Part shown: positions 45,629 to 58,004 of the stretch, piece after piece
Layout: every line of letters starts with the position of its first letter
Position numbering within the stretch: the first letter of the stretch is position 1
Origin: Carallia brachiata
Lineage: Eukaryota; Streptophyta; Magnoliopsida; Malpighiales; Rhizophoraceae
Direction of reading: 5' to 3'
DNA length: 64,000 bases
Assembly (NCBI GenBank): GCA_021464245.1
Contig: JADCRB010000087.1
Span: forward strand, 62,001-126,000
The notes under the pieces: model-generated
What the model saw: the letters and a program-made list of their open reading frames with translations, nothing else
The model's database searches: none
What the model was told of the DNA's origin: nothing
Translations under genes and position numbers: made by a program

Positions 45629-46564
45629 ATTCCCCGCCATTTTCAAATAAGAAAATGTAACGGATTCTTCGTAATTTTAGAAGTCAACTGCATAAGTAAG
45701 GTGTTTTACAGATTGAACCTTACGTAGTGAAATATGCGTTACAACATATCTGAATAGTATGGTAGACAAGTTTTGAACCAACTATTCTTATTGATATCCT
45801 GTAGAAATATTCCACACAGTTGACTATACAACATTATACTTCTCTTTTTAATAATTGACACATTAAAGGCCATTGTGTCCTTATCCTTTTCATGAATGTT
45901 TTAAAATTAAGTCCTTAAACTTATTGGAACGGCCTACACATTCTACATTCACCTAGGCAGACTAGGGCCTCCGCTATAAAGCACCCTTTCAAGCCTGTTA
46001 AGAGTTTTTAAAACTCAACCTCCCAATTAACTGCGGGTACTAAGTATTATGAAACTTCGGGATGAAGAAAAAATGAGTATAATACTTCAAATCACGCTAA
46101 TGATGTACTTTGACTCATTGAACTCAAGACTTGACGTTGTATCAAGCGTTGAGTCGAGGTTCCATCATGGGTGATCAATAATTATGGACTTGAACTCATC
46201 CCTCATTTGATGTCTCATTCATCAAGTTATTGTTAACCCTTTTGTTAAGATTAACCTTCTTTTAATACGCAACTGACTTTTCGAAAGTTTTTTATATTTA
46301 CTATGGTACCACAAATTACACGCTAAGAGATACCGTTAATATAACGGTTAACATCTCACCCTTTCACTCTAAAGGGTCATTAACTTTAAATAAATTAAAG
46401 GCATTTGCTCTAGTGGTCGCGATCCACGAGCGTCACAATATTTGTATTTGTTTGTCTATGCTACAGCATAGTTGTCTATAAGTCATCTACTACTTTCTTT
46501 TATTTGTAAAAGAAAGAAAATAATTTGACTTGTGAAAAGACTTTGAATAGTCACTTATAAAAAG

Positions 46565-46992
46565 TCATGACTCTTTTCGAAAGAACACGTCTTTTCCCCA
46601 CAAAGGATTATGTCTCTTTCCATAAAAGGTCGCGTCTCTTTCTATGAAGAGTCACATCTCTTTGTATGAAATGTTGCATCTCTTCTCATACAAGTTCGCG
46701 TCCCTTTCTACTAATGTTCATGTCTTTTCCTGTCAAAAGTCATGTCTCTTCCTTTGAAAGGTCTCGTCTCTTCTCTTGAAGAGTAATTTGAAGAGTCACG
46801 CCTCTTCTCATGAAAAATCACGTCTCTTTCTATGAGAAGTCGCATCTCTTCCCATAAAAGGTTGCGTCCCTTCCCATTTATGGTCATAACTTTTCCTATC
46901 AAAAGTCATGTCTCTTCTTTTGAAGAGTTTCATCTCTTCTCTTGAAGAGTAACGTCTTTTCTCTTGAAGAGTCTTATCTCTTCTTATGTCCC
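46565..46992. repeat. 22-bp minisatellite, about 19 degenerate units
   Basis: The unit is close to CGTCTCTTCTCTTGAAGAGT plus two bases, repeating every 22 bp (one unit has a 12-bp insertion near 46785). Many units contain CTCTTC facing GAAGAG with a four-base loop, so each can fold into a small hairpin. Frames through it (basic, RKR-rich) are artefacts of the repeat. Confidence 0.85.
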
Positions 46993-47079
46993 TTGGATTG
47001 GAATTACAAATTCCAACAATGGCTATGTCTGTTCTAGTGGAACGATTCCACTTTGCTTGCCTTATGCATATCTCATGCA

Positions 47080-48420
47080 TATTTAATCAAATTAAAATTG
47101 ACAAAACAAACAAAGGTCAGTTATAAATATTCCTACCTTCCATGCTAAGAATCATGCATGTAAAGATTTACCATGCATATATAACTATGTGTATATACAT
47201 AAAAATTTACCATGCAATCCCACTATTTCTTCATTTCATGCTATACACTAATGTCATATATATATATACATATATGTAAGTATGGATGCATGCATGCATA
47301 CCATCATGTAATTCTAACAGGCAAACATGAACATCATTTCCATTTGAGAACCCCATGGCCGTTTCCTTAGAGAAAGAAAGAACAAATTAAGTGATGGAAA
47401 TAATTATTCCATTGCTACTATCCCCTTCTTCTTCACCATACACTCGTTATTTATGTAACGAACTAGGTTACTCGGCAACCAACATAACTAGGTGCTTCGG
47501 GCTTTGAAACCGACTGCTGCCGTTTGTGCCTTATCATGCACTTAATTTGGCTCAAAGAGGAATTAACAATTCTTTTGATCCCTCAACGGGCGCCTTTTCC
47601 TTTGTTGTAGGAAGCAGATGAAACTGCCCCTTTATTTATTTATTTTAATAAATCAAACAACCTTTGCCTTGTGCAGGAAAATCCATTAATTTCCGTGCAC
47701 ATAAATTTTCCCTTGTCATGCGTTACAGTGTTAGACCTCTTAAAGGCTAAAAGATTATGAATTTTCTTTTCATAAACCCCACTGTTTTATTTTCACAGAA
47801 AATCATGTAGGCAGTCCTTTACCACAAAATAGTATATACATATATTTTTAATGATTCATCCTTTTATGCATCCATGCAAACAATACTATCATGTGTATTA
47901 AACCACTAACGGGTCATACTAAAAGAACTCATCCTTTACTTGCGTACCAAGAAAAGGCACCAAATCATTTGTTCAAGACCAATCCTCACAATTTCTGTAA
48001 TTACCATGACTATAGAGATGTGTGGCAACACACTAATCAACACAACAAATAATTTACAACATGCAAATTAATAGCACGGATGCCAAGAAAGGACGTGCAC
48101 CATGCAATTACATGCATGATCATCATGCATACGTACCATATATACCCTTTAGATGTATGTATATTCATCATTCATCACCATGGATGCATCATCTATGTAT
48201 GTATGTGTATATATTCATCATGCATGTCAAAGTCATTCATATAGACCAAAGGCTTTTTATCATCATGTATATCCAAACAATGATACAAATGATCATCCAT
48301 TAAGTAAATCCATGCATATCATCAAAATATTGCGGTGCAGCTATCATGCATGTTTGGAGACTTTGCCTATTCATTTCAAGTGCACGTGATATCACATGAC
48401 AGTGGCATGAATTGATCCAT
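47080..48420. repeat. CATGCA/ATGCAT-rich low-complexity stretch
   Basis: CATGCAT or CATGCA occurs far above chance (for example 47157, 47190, 47286-47300, 48110-48130, 48218, 48312, 48345), mixed with ATATAC steps. These are the RY motif bound by plant B3 factors, but here they may only reflect simple-sequence drift in the element interior. No gene was found. Confidence 0.55.
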
Positions 48421-48670
48421 TAAAACTCCTTTTCTTTTTGTAGCTGTAATTATTTTCTAGATTTGTATCTTTTCAATTCAACTTATTTTTCGATGCTCAA
48501 ACGAGAGAATTTTCACATAAACTATGTTTACCATAAATCATTAAACTGTAAGTAAAACGTATCTTAATCAAGTAAGAACTTACTTGATAACTCCACGAAA
48601 TTAGAAGTCAATTTCTAATTGATTCCAATAACACTATTTTGCCTTAAGATTGTTGGAACAGAAAAGAGGG

Positions 48671-49090
48671 TGAGATTGGAAATGAAAGAATTGTTTCAAG
48701 TCGTGTAACAAACGCCACTTTCCTTAAAGCAAAATTCGCCCTCACTAAATTGCAACAGAGGTATAATGCGAACTCTCTCACAGGATAAAATGAAGCACGC
48801 TCAACTGCAGGTTGCAATACTGAAATCGAGCCCTCGAGAAGTTATTGTAATATCCAAAATTACTCACAAAAGTGTATGGATTTTTCTATCTTCTCTATTA
48901 ACTATGTGAATGGCCAATTCACAAATTTATAGGGAGAATAATTTGGTAATTATTTGGCCAAGATATGCGTCTTTTGGGTTTAGTGGACACGACTATTCAA
49001 CATGTCCTTTCGTCAATAGACACATATCCATAACCACCAAATTAACTAGAGGACACGACTTTTCTATTTTGAAAATTTCCCCGTGTCACA
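48671..49090 (-). repeat. LTR copy (right, 5' LTR)
   Basis: Partner of 45213-45628. On the minus strand it ends AATCTCA next to CCCTCTTTTCTGTTCC, which does not resemble a Met-tRNA primer site. Confidence 0.7.
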
Positions 49091-50810
49091 GTCTCAAAGT
49101 GCAATAATTTCTGCAGATATTCAACAAGTCTCTTCCAGCAAAATTTGATTCGGCAATGGATGTTAAACCCAATTTCATATTCTGATCACAGAGAGTTGGG
49201 AATGATGGTAACTTTGGAACAAGAACACATGATCCCCACCAAACTACCCAAATTCAAAAAAAGAACCTGCTGTTTGCTATTAATAAAATACCACTTTGTT
49301 TTTCCAACGCCACCCTCTATGGTTTATCTATATCATGCTTGTTAATTTATTCTCTTTTTTAGAAAGTAAAATACACTCATGTTTTAATATCATATAAATT
49401 TATTTTTTTATTTTTTATTTTAAGTGAATCTCACTTTTTGTGAAATATAAAATTATAACTAAATATTTCTATCAAAAAAATATAAATTAAATTAAAAATT
49501 TCGTATTGTATCGTGATATAACCATTTAAAATTGTCCCAGCGGAAAATGCAAAAAACGGATGGCACTTTATAAGGACTGTGGCCACACAAAACTCAAGCA
49601 TAAAACCATGAAAAATCTCAATTTCAGCCAAAAATCCTTTTAAGGCTTAGAAGATTTAATTCATGTAGGCATCCAAAGCAAAACTAACGTGAATTCTATG
49701 CCAAATAGTCCAGGGGCACCATTACATGATCAGACAAAATTTTATTCAAATAGTATTTATATTATAATTAACGATATATTTTGTACAACCACAATAAAAA
49801 AATGTGAATCGAAAAAATAATAATATTTTTTATTACACATTTTATTATTATAATTACACAAAATACAATAGTTATTATAATATAGACACTATTTGACCAA
49901 ATTTTCATTTGGCCATCTAACATTTACCATATTCCATAAACGAATAAAAACATTTTCTCCTGAAAATAGCATGTTTTTCAGAATGATACAAGCCCAGGGT
50001 ATTTTCTCTTTCTTCTCCTTCCTTTGGAAGAAAAAGAAATAAAGTACGAAGAAAGGACCCACAAACAAAGAAATTAATACACACACAAAAAAATAGGGAA
50101 AAAAAAGAAACAAAGCCTAAAATAAAAAATTGTATGTCCAGTAGGTATCTCCAGCACATTCACTTTCACTGTCCACAAAACGTGTTTAGGTATACAACAG
50201 GGCATGTCTCACATACTTCCCCTATGGCACGTGATGCAATTTTAAATCTATACTCTATAGACGACCACTCATTAACTTTAAAACCGATTGGGCATGAGGC
50301 AGCCCTAGTTCAGAACTTGCCTTTTAGGATGTGTACAGAGAACTTTTGCTGTAAGGCCAGGAATGAGTTCCTTTAGGAGAGCATTCAACTTAATTGTATC
50401 TAGCTCATGAAAAGAGAACATCAGTTTGCTTTTTTCTAGAAAAAAAATAATCACGTACCCTCCTAATCTATCGGGTTTTCTAATTTGTTATAGTAATTTA
50501 AGTTCTATGATTCGATTTGAAAAGTGCTTACTTAATTTTGCTCTTTTTTATGATAAGTAAAATTCATCCATAATTTTATACCACATAAATTTATTGTTTT
50601 ATTTTTTATTTTAAATAAATCTCACTCATTATATACTGTAAAATTAGGAATAAATTACATTTATGAAAAATAGAAGTCAAAAAAAAAATTCCCATATAGC
50701 AGGGAATAGAGCTTTGGCATGCTTCTGAAATAATACTCAGTATTACAGAATTAGAGAATTATAACTTGAATAGTAATCACATACAAACAAAAACGTACTG
50801 CATAAACAGG
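49091..50810. other. Intergenic DNA with MITEs
   Basis: Contains palindromic MITE copies near 49365-49475 and 50555-50665 and a foldback element at about 49745-49905 whose arms (CAAATAGTATTTATATTATA) pair across a GTACAACCACAATAAAAA core. The frame at 50134-50376 has no family match that I can recognise. Confidence 0.5.
49745..49905. mobile_element. Foldback MITE
   Basis: TCAAATAGTATTTATATTAT at the left pairs with ATAATATAGACACTATTTGA at the right; the inner parts pair TTTTGTACAACCACAATAAA with the matching TTATTATAATTACACAAAA segment. Non-coding. Confidence 0.65.
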
Positions 50811-50818
50811 TATCATGA

Positions 50819-50997
50819 TTAAGGAACTTCGATAGAAGCATGGCAATCAGCATAGTATCCATTGAGGTAGAAACAAAAGGGATAAGAACATTGAACATAA
50901 ATATCAGATGGATAATCCTTGCCTTGAAGTGCTATACAATTTTGGTGGGCAGCTTCTAGCATAGACATTCCAATTGGGACCTCATCTCCATCCTTAT
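50819..50997 (-). pseudogene. Orphan terminal exon of an unidentified gene
   Basis: On the minus strand, after an ACAG acceptor, an open frame reads DKDGDEVPIGMSMLEAAHQN, then CIALQGKDYPSDIYVQCSYP, FCFYLNGYYADCHASIEVP and a TAA stop. Uninterrupted coding of about 59 residues with balanced composition argues for a real last exon. Upstream (51000-51010) the segment is partly duplicated with a stop, and coding-like DEPRERAIAARDFTHL appears near 51080-51130. I do not recognise the family. Confidence 0.55.
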
Positions 50998-50999
50998 CT

Positions 51000-53100
51000 G
51001 TCCAATTGGGACCTTAATATTCATGTCCATCCTTATCTACAAAGGTTAAGAGATATCCTGTAAACACATCAAGTGCGTAAAATCACGGGCAGCAATAGCT
51101 CGCTCACGTGGTTCATCCTAAGGCGTGAACCTCCTAATTATTAAAGACATAAGATCTATATTGCGTAAACTTAATGTAGGCAAAATCAATGAGACAATCG
51201 GTTGAGGCATTAAATATGCATTCTCAAGACACAAGAGCTTACTTTGGTGCTTCCGAAACATAGCATTGTGGACTACTTTGGCTTCTCGATGAAATTCAAA
51301 CTGAATTCCAAAGGGCTCTATCCCAAATTAGTTTCTAGATACGACTATTGCTGTTTTGGTTCTCTCAACAAAATCACGGAAACGATTGATATAAAGAGGG
51401 CTTTTCTCGGCACTTACATGAACTATGGGCATTTACTTGAAACATAGCATGACTTGTTAAAAAGAAAATTGGAATACATTTCACTTTCAAATTAGCCCAT
51501 CAAAATACTTTATATCACGAAAAAGAGGAAATTTTACAAAAACTTTGTATCAAAATACTTTATATCTCGCCAAACTAAACCGATATAAAACGTGGATTAT
51601 AAAGAACCTTTGAAAAAATCTACTCCAAGTTAAATTAATTATTGTTGAATTTGGACACCATAGATTAATTAGGAACAGAAAAATTTTCTTAACAAGAAAA
51701 TCTAATCAAAACATAGGCCAAGCTACTCCAATTAGTAGGTTGACTCAATCAGGACAAAAGAAAAGACCGCAGCATTTTAATTTCCTCTAAATTTCGTTTT
51801 TTTAAGGTAATTTCTCTGCATACGTATGTAGAGAGTAATATAAGCATGGTCTTTCGGACCATGACATTGTGGAAATTAGAGAGCTTATAGGTCAAGTAAG
51901 TCAATGAGTGAAATTTCTAGGAAATGTTTCTTCCATTTGTCTTTTTCCAGTCTGCGACACGCTTCGGAGAAATCCAAGCCTCTATTTTGTTAGAACATGA
52001 ACATCAGTTCCATCACTCGTATGTGCTCCAAGTCATGGTCTTCTTTTGAACACGAATCTAGAAAATGAGATTTTAATGCCGATTACAATAATTGTGACAA
52101 TTCTGTAATCGGGACAATGATTGAGACAATCTGTAAAAAGTCACGAGAATTTTAAACAGTTGTGACTACCGGAGACACAACGCCTTTTAAAGTCTCTAGA
52201 TTAATGCCTATGACAATAATTTTGATAAAAAACATGCTGCCGGGCAAGTATAAGTAGATTTAGTATAAGTTATAGGCATAAATACATATCTTATCTGTCA
52301 TTTTTTTGGATTTTTTTGAAATTTTCACCTACAATCTTTTTTATGTTTTTTTAGAATTCATTTTTTACATTCTCTCCATCAAATAGTTACCATTTTCTGA
52401 TAATCAATTATTTAGTCTAATACATGACAATTCATTCAGCGTTACATTATTCAAATTAGCCACCATGTCAACAGAACCTAATAATGTGATATGCAACACT
52501 TTTTCCACATCATTTTTTAGAAATTTTTGTTGTTGAGACAAACTAGAAGAGTATGATGACATCTCTGCTGCTTGTATATTTTTGGGGGGAAAAAAAATGT
52601 AAAAGATGGTTTTTGAAGCTATACCAAGTAGCAATGTCCTAAAACTTGAAGGAATTTAATTTTATAAGGAAGATGTAATTCAAAGGAAGCAAAAGCAAAA
52701 ACACCAAGTGAACGGGAGAGAGAGAGAGAGAGGTAACGATTTGCAGAGGTCCGATATGAAGACAGACGGAATAGGGCTTTATTTTAGTTATATACCCTTT
52801 AATAATTTAATTGTTAAAGTGTTTATTACCTTTTGAAAAAGAAATGAGTTTACAAATGAAAATTTCTGAAAAATGACGTGGAAAAAGTGTGTCATGTCAT
52901 TGTCTTCTATTGATGTAGCATATGAATAAGATGTTGCGGAGTTAAATGGACTGTTACATATCAAATTTAACAGTTGACTAATTAAAAAATGTAAAAAATT
53001 TGACGGAAAGTACTTCAAGAGTGATGTAAAAAAAAATAAAGGTAATTGATGAAATTTTTTTAAAAAGTTAAAGATAGTGAGTAAAATCTTCAAATTTAAC
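51000..53100. other. Intergenic DNA, no supported gene
   Basis: AT-rich on both strands. A short perfect hairpin CATGGTC-TTTCG-GACCATG lies near 51846-51864. The frame at 51244-51447 (67 codons) has no family motif that I recognise. Confidence 0.45.
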
Positions 53101-53104
53101 AGTT

Positions 53105-54960
53105 GCTATTTTAGTAGCCATGTTGTAAAACATTGCAATTTTTCCCTTCAATTATTTGCTAGTTTTAAATTATTTCTAAAAATAAGATAGATTTTGGTTA
53201 GTTATTGCTTATTAATCTACTAATTAATAGTATTTTAATCAATATAATAATTTCTCTCTGCAATATATAACGTATTAGGTATTAGTAACGTATTGTTAAA
53301 TGGAAGCAAAGAATACCAAGTACGTTTGCACAAATTAAGGGCTGCAATGTATTGACTAGATGGATTTTCATTTACCCCGAACATTAAAGTTGTCATCTCT
53401 AAACACGTTCCATCTTTTAAAATCAAAGAGTCCCAGTCAGTGGTGTTGGTTCACTTCTCTCCATCTCCCTCTCAATTGAGTTTCGCTTGGTTCAATCTCA
53501 CGGGAAAGGTATCAACTGTACCAAATTGGATAACTCAATCTCAGAATGCAATTCTTTCTCCTACATTTCCCTAAATATTTTTTTCTATTTTGAAGCCTTG
53601 GATATTCTTATTTTCGTTCCCTCTCATTTCTGAAGAATTGTAGTTGTAAAACTATTGAAATTTTGCGTTTTTTTAGGCCTCTTCACTATTTGCCCGGATT
53701 TTTTTTTTGTTAGTGGTTTATGGTGGTAGTTTTAGTAGATTTAGATTAGAAAGGGACGATTGTGTACCTATAAGGAACAATTGTGACCCTATAAAAAAAC
53801 TATCTCATTATTATCAAAAATAAAATATTTAAAACCTAATTTTTAGGAAGCATGCCACATGAGCATTTTTGACTTAGAAAATTAAGGAGAAATTTTCTCT
53901 TTTCTGTATAAATTAATATATTGTATGGACACTTAGAAAATTAAGGAGAAGTTTTATCTTTACCTTGTGAATTAGTATATTATATAGATATATAGACATA
54001 GATATTCATCATTTAAACGTAAGAAGAATTTATTACAGGTCAAGATTCTCTTTTAACATTTGTATAGGTTTTTTTTTTTTTTATGTACAGTATTCATGTC
54101 AAAATTTTTATCATAATTATATTAAGTAATTTGTAAAATAATTTAATATAATTTATAAATAAATCAATAAAAATTAAAATAAAATCCATGCGTAGCGCTG
54201 GATAGGTCACTAATTAGTCTAAAGCTCAAACTCTTACCTAGCTACTTTGAAAGTAGTGGAACGACGAAATATTTTGATGCAATAAATTGCGGCTGTTCAC
54301 GTTAGGTAATGTCATGAGAACAATTGGTTAAACTTATAATTTTTGTGGAAAAAAACTTTTTGATTTTACAAAAACAATTTTAAAATAAAAATAAATAATA
54401 TAAATTGTTAAATAGTGAATTTATTAAAAAAAAAAACAGATAAACTCAGTTAGCCCAATTGTCAATTATGATAGCCACATCTCAAACAAAAAAATATTAC
54501 AAATTTATATCAAATCAAAATTATTTTATAAATATTCAGTTTGATTCACTTAAACACAACGATTTTTAGTATTGAGAACTATTTTAAAAAAATTTTTGAT
54601 TTTCAATCAAGTTAGTTAATCAATTATAAAATTAATTCAATTACTCAAAAATTCAATTTGATTTTATCAGTTAACTAAAATTTTTAATTTTTTTTAACAA
54701 TCCTAAATTAGTCATTGACGCTTCACCGGAGTCCCCTTGCAAACGATTGCTGTTTGTTGTTAATGTAAACGCAGGAATCCGAAAATGGTAGTTGGCACGT
54801 GCCAACAAATGTCGGCAATGATCATGAAGCCCCAATGCACTGGCACATACGTGCCAATTTTCTTTGGAAGAAGCCAACATGACCACAGTTGGCAATTCTT
54901 TGCCTTGCTTGGTACGGTTGACAATATGACGACCCCAAACTCAGGACTGCTTGCCTTTTT
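53105..54960 (+). repeat. Duplicated non-coding module D3
   Basis: Third copy of the D block (see 19410 and 23005). It retains TTGGCACGTGCCAA at 54792-54805 and a near-palindrome at 54841-54856, but ends before the TATA region because a Copia-type element follows at 54972. Confidence 0.75.
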
Positions 54961-54971
54961 TAAGTAAAGTG

Positions 54972-55315
54972 TGTTGAAGTTAAAAAAATTGGCTCTGAGA
55001 TATTTATATTTGAATTAGAAATCCACTCACAATAGTTGCTGCAACACACTTATGTTAAATAAAATTAATCACTTTACACTACATAACACAATCATATAAT
55101 TTTTTATTTATATTGGATTCATAGCACACATTAAATCTCTCAATCATAATTAATATTTTAGAAATTCTAAAATACATTTAACAAATTAACTTAAATATAT
55201 CTTATCACAAAATTAAATACTTTGATACACATATAAATTTAGACTTAAATTTCACACTTAACGAAATATAAACCTCACACATTATGATATTATTAAGTTC
55301 ATATTTATCTCAACA
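54972..55315 (-). repeat. 3' LTR of the Copia-type element
   Basis: Starts TGTTGAAG and ends CTCAACA on the plus strand; TG...CA ends. It aligns with 56190-56560 along its length but with many differences, so the insertion is not young. Confidence 0.8.
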
Positions 55316-55462
55316 TTCTCTCATAAATTTGAATTTCTCTTTTTCCACTTTAATCTTTGATACAAGCTCTTGGACTGCACCCTGGAGAAAAATTACGTAC
55401 TGCACAATTCTACATTTTCTTTGCATGAGAATATGTCCCAGTTTCATAATTACTAAAATTTT

Positions 55463-55828
55463 TCATTTTTCTCTTTTACATTTTAACTTCAATTCATTCA
55501 ACTCTTTAATGACTTCTTTATAACTCTTCTTCAAATTTTTATGGTCTTCATTAAAATCTTTCAAAGCAATCCTAATTTCATCTAACTTTTGAACATGAAT
55601 ATTTTGAGTGACAATGTTGTAAACTCCTTTCGAGTATCTAATTTTGAGCAATGCAACATCATTCTCTTCATCAATTTTTATGAAATTTATATGTATATCA
55701 ATTATTTGAATTCCATTAAAATCTTCAAAAGTAATTGTTGCCTTAAACATTGGTGAATGATTTAACTTTAACTTCTCACACGAATAATTTGCTTGCAAAA
55801 ACTCAAACTTTTCAAGTAACTTTTTCAA
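55463..55828 (-). pseudogene. Gag-like coiled-coil fragment in the Copia-type element
   Basis: 121 codons, Lys/Glu-rich with heptad-like Leu spacing (KLLEKFEFLQANYS at the start, KKSYKEVIKELNELKLKCKR at the end). The position inside a small LTR element suggests a relic of the C-terminal gag coiled coil. A diverged copy is at about 22080-22450. It has no catalytic domain. Confidence 0.45.
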
Positions 55829-56189
55829 GCATCAACTTGAGCGGTATATATGGAAACAAATACATAAACTCCACCCTCCATTACAGACACTTATTTGTTT
55901 TTGACAAAGAAGTTTCTTTTTTAAACTTCACAATTCTTTTAAGGACTTCACTCATCTTTTACTTCTCTTACCCTTTTTTAATGACTTTTCATTTGTTTCT
56001 TGTCGACAGGCCATCTGTCTCAGAACACTTCCACTGATCTTTCCCTTTCTTGACAGGATTTCTTTTTGGATTTTTCTTAGGAGGAGGGACTGTTTCCTTG
56101 GAACTTTGATGCTCTTCGTCTTCTCACTTGGATTCTCTTCATTTTTTCAAATCTTCCTATGATCTCATGCTAGAACTTTGATACCACAA

Positions 56190-56560
56190 TACTAGAGTTA
56201 AAAAATTGGCTCTAATATATTTATGTTTGAATTAGGGAGATATTCACAAAAGTTACTTGAAGTGGGAATATAACATAAATAATACATTTATATTATAAAG
56301 ATAATCACTTCGCACTACATAACACATAATATGAACTTATATTTGTATTGCACTCATAACACACATTAAACTCCTTAGCTATGATTAATATTCTATAAAT
56401 TTTAAAATACATCTAAGTCTATTAAACACATTAACTTTAATAAATTTTATCGAAAAGCTAAATGTTTAGATACACGCATAAATTTAGATTTGAATTTCAT
56501 ACTTAGCCAAATATAAATCTCACATACTATAATATTATTAAATTTATATTATATTTAACA
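56190..56560 (-). repeat. 5' LTR of the Copia-type element
   Basis: The outer edge ends TTTAACA next to the AAGTG duplication; the inner edge adjoins the Met-tRNA-like primer site. Confidence 0.75.
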
Positions 56561-57639
56561 AAGTGTAATATTTTGAAAATAATCTTATCAAGATCACTTC
56601 TAGACAGATTCTGTAAACTCTGAGCTCTTTACTCTTTATAAAATTTTAAAGTCTTCGTTTGTTTGGATTTCAACTTTCACACCTTTTTATTATTACCATC
56701 ACAAACTCATTGAGTCGTTAGGCTACACACACAACTAGTGATGATGCTTCATTTCTTACCTCCATCGGATGATTTGACTATGAGCCATTGAATTTGGAAG
56801 ACCAAAAGAATAGGGCTTATCTTGTCAATTTCTCTTTTGGAAATAATATGCTGTAAATTTCTCACTCTCTAAAATCTCTAAGTTTTCTTGTAAATGTTGG
56901 CATCTCTCAAAGAGAATCTTTATTATTCTGGGAACATCGTCCACCAGAATTGCAGGATTTGTAAATGGCAGATATAGTGGGAGTTTCTCGCTCAAACACA
57001 AAATAGTAAATTGAGTCTTGAGTTTATTTGCTGGTTGTAATTTGTTTCTTTCTTTGATTTGTTCTACTTTGCTGCATCAAAAATTTTTTAAAAAAATTAA
57101 AGAGGTTTGTCACGCCTGCGTACCAGTGACTGCAAAAAAAAAAAAAGTAAAAATAATTATTGTTATCAAAATCCTTCATTTATTTATACTAAAAGAAGTT
57201 GGATTGATTTTTTACTGAAACAAAATTGAAAAAATTGGAGAGTTTTATTTATTTTTGAATTTTATTAGCAATAATTACTTTTATTTTTTCTTTACATCGG
57301 CTTATATGTGATATATATTGATTGATTATTGAAAAATTGAAAATTAAATATATTATAAATTTGTCATTAAAAAATATTAATATGTTGGTTTTTAATTAAT
57401 AAATATAAAATAAATAATAAAAAATTAATTATCCATAATAAACTTCATAAAGAAATAAAGATAAAGCCTTACGATCATAGTGAAACTATAAGTTTGGCCC
57501 TTACGTTTAAAATTTTATATTATTTTTTTTTTTAAAGTGAATCCCGCTCAGGCGGCAATTTTTTTATAACTTGTATTAGAGACTTAAATAAATAAATAAA
57601 TAATAGAATGAGGCTAGCCAATCAACTCACTTGGGAAGG

Positions 57640-57748
57640 TATGCCACCTACCATGTGGAACTAATTATGTGAGGTCTGAGGCCCACCACCTCCACCTGTT
57701 GCATCGTGGCACCGGTCTATTTTGGAAGCCAATCAAATCTATATATAA
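57640..57748 (+). promoter_or_regulatory. BAHD copy 3 promoter: TATA kept, both G-boxes lost
   Basis: TATATAA is at 57742-57748. At the positions of the two CACGTG boxes of copies 1 and 2 the sequence reads CATGTG (near 57652) and CACCTG (near 57695). Confidence 0.65.
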
Positions 57749-58004
57749 CGTTGGCCTAAACGGCGTATGAATCATCCATCATTCTAATACAAGTCCGTCC
57801 CAACCCCAACCCCAAACCCAAGGAGCCACTCTTCTCATTCAGTCCTCTCAAGCCAAGTTTATCCCTTTTGCTTTATTTTTATTTTTGTTTTTTTTTTTAA
57901 TTTTTCTGGTACTCATTATCTAGCCTAGTTTTTAGCATTTATTCTGTTTACAAACTTTAATTTAATTTCGGTGAGCTTTAATTTGTAGAGAGCAGGAGGA
58001 GAAA

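Larger units (their letters stand above)
45213..49090 (-). mobile_element. Non-autonomous LTR retrotransposon, about 3.9 kb
   Basis: Direct repeats of about 415 bp lie at 45213-45628 and 48671-49090 (roughly 97 per cent identical by eye). On the minus strand the 3' LTR starts TGTTGGGG and ends AATCTCA. Just outside its start is a purine-rich AAAATGGCGGGGAAT, a plausible polypurine tract. The 3.0-kb interior has no gag or pol frame. It contains a 22-bp minisatellite and a CATGCA-rich stretch. The first bases of the right LTR differ (TGTGACACGGGG). I found no clear target duplication and no recognisable tRNA primer site. An unrelated segmental duplication is a weaker alternative. Confidence 0.65.
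54972..56560 (-). mobile_element. Non-autonomous Copia-type LTR retrotransposon with intact boundaries
   Basis: LTRs lie at 54972-55315 and 56190-56560. The element is flanked by a 5-bp target duplication, AAGTG (54967-54971 and 56561-56565). On the minus strand the primer-binding site is TGGTATCAAAGTTC (56186 leftwards), close to the initiator Met-tRNA site TGGTATCAGAGC. A purine-rich AAATTTATGAGAGAA precedes the 3' LTR. The 0.9-kb interior encodes only a coiled-coil gag-like piece, so it needs enzymes from elsewhere. Confidence 0.85.

Noticed and set aside
46565..46992. CRISPR-like array
   Set aside because: Units are contiguous with no unique spacers and the genome is a plant.
46711..47080. 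Basic RKR-rich minus-strand frames
   Set aside because: Translation of the 22-bp minisatellite; period and frame do not match a protein repeat.
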